A DNA stretch of 13,569 nucleotides, taken from NCBI GenBank assembly GCA_947458985.1, contig CANHBA010000047.1, positions 1 to 13,569 of the forward strand, read 5' to 3'. Positions 13,116 to 13,569 of the stretch are shown here, in pieces. A program made the position numbers and the translations under genes. Positions within the stretch are counted from its first letter, which is position 1; each line of letters opens with the position of its first letter. This DNA is from Flavobacteriales bacterium (lineage in GTDB: Bacteria > Bacteroidota > Bacteroidia > Flavobacteriales_D > Crocinitomicaceae). Below the pieces are notes generated by a model that was not told the origin of the DNA, ran no database searches, and was given only the letters and a program-made list of their open reading frames with translations.

Positions 13116-13569
13116 GTGGAAGAAATCCGAAATAAAGTCAAGGAAAGCGGCCTGGTACAGCTCGACCTCGCCACCTACAAACCGAAGTTAGCACTCATAG
13201 GCCTAGACCTCTCCGAGCAACTTTGGCAAGGGTTTGTCTTGAAAGAAAAGGATTTCCGCGACTGGATCAAGAACCACAATTGGGCGCAATATGCAGGCAA
13301 AGCGGTCTTTATCCATTGCAGTACCGATGCGATTATCCCAACTTGGGCGTTTATGCTCGTATCTTCTGCACTTCAAAAAGAAAACGTGTACAGCCAAGTG
13401 GGTTCCGAATTAGAGCTGGCCAAAGCCTTGATTTCAGAAGAAATTTGCGGCATTGATGTCGCTGCGTTAGAAGATCAGCGTGTCATTATTAAAGGCTGCG
13501 CCGATATCCAAGACCCTGCTTTTGCGATGTCGTATTTAGTGCGCTTCCTGCAACCACATGTCAAAACTA
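13116..13569 (+). CDS. DUF2480 family protein, partial (3' end beyond window)
   Basis: The frame is open from GTG at 13116 to the window edge (151 codons). The start is fixed by a TAA at 13110-13112 directly upstream and the absence of an earlier ATG. The sequence follows the DUF2480 pattern known from Bacteroidota: VKESGLVQLDLATY near the N terminus, GFVLKEKDFRDWIKNHNWAQ at about residues 43-62, STDAIIPTWAFMLVSSAL at about 73-90, and VIIKGCADI near 130-138. Family members are roughly 165-170 residues, so only the last 15-20 are missing. The biochemical role is unknown; these proteins are small, cytoplasmic and widely conserved in the phylum, which suggests housekeeping. It follows the rhomboid gene by nine bases and may be co-transcribed. 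Confidence 0.82.
   Translation, partial: MEEIRNKVKESGLVQLDLATYKPKLALIGLDLSEQLWQGFVLKEKDFRDWIKNHNWAQYAGKAVFIHCSTDAIIPTWAFMLVSSALQKENVYSQVGSELELAKALISEEICGIDVAALEDQRVIIKGCADIQDPAFAMSYLVRFLQPHVKT

Noticed and set aside
1..13569. CRISPR array, tRNA or rRNA genes, insertion sequences
   Set aside because: No regularly spaced repeats, cloverleaf-like sequence, rRNA sequence, transposase frame or terminal inverted repeats were seen while reading both strands.

Overview
The window is a chromosomal piece from a member of the Bacteroidota, probably of the Flavobacteriia/Sphingobacteriia type. The evidence is: several exact matches to the Bacteroidota -7 promoter element TAnnTTTG; almost no Shine-Dalgarno sequences; a DUF2480 gene, a family I know only from Bacteroidota; and a divergent secreted protein with a SprB-like repeat, typical of proteins exported in gliding or type IX secretion bacteria. 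Genus cannot be named from the sequence alone.

Layout. 1-396 (-): 5' part of a secreted SprB-repeat-like protein, cut by the window edge. 397-563: divergent intergenic region with a strong forward promoter element at 518-525. 564-8700 (+): eight tightly packed genes, most with overlapping stops and starts, encoding a nucleotide-sugar supply cassette and a PHP-type tyrosine phosphatase. 8720-11521 (+): an MBOAT O-acyltransferase, a membrane-anchored SGNH-like partner and a SixA-type phosphohistidine phosphatase, headed by their own probable promoter. 11522-12273: AT-rich insert with a HigBA-type toxin-antitoxin pair whose toxin is broken by one in-frame stop. 12330-13106: rhomboid protease. 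13116-13569: DUF2480 protein, cut by the window edge.

How the genes work together. Four genes (tviB/wbpA-like 6-dehydrogenase, wbpB-like 3-dehydrogenase, wbpE-like aminotransferase, wbpD-like N-acetyltransferase) form the complete set from UDP-GlcNAc to UDP-2,3-diacetamido-2,3-dideoxy-glucuronic acid. Interleaved with them, ugd and uxs make UDP-glucuronate and UDP-xylose, and rmlB makes dTDP-4-keto-6-deoxyglucose. No glycosyltransferase, flippase, polymerase or WbpI-type 2-epimerase is present, so this is a precursor module whose assembly machinery must lie elsewhere. The phosphatase suggests control of a Wzc-like tyrosine kinase, and the MBOAT/SGNH pair suggests O-acylation of the resulting surface glycan.

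The families are known ones. The less ordinary points are the combination of diacetamido-uronate, xylose and 6-deoxyhexose precursor supply in one coupled operon, the uncharacterised acylation pair, the orphaned antitoxin, and a cluster of palindromes plus a sigma-54-like motif ahead of the rhomboid gene.
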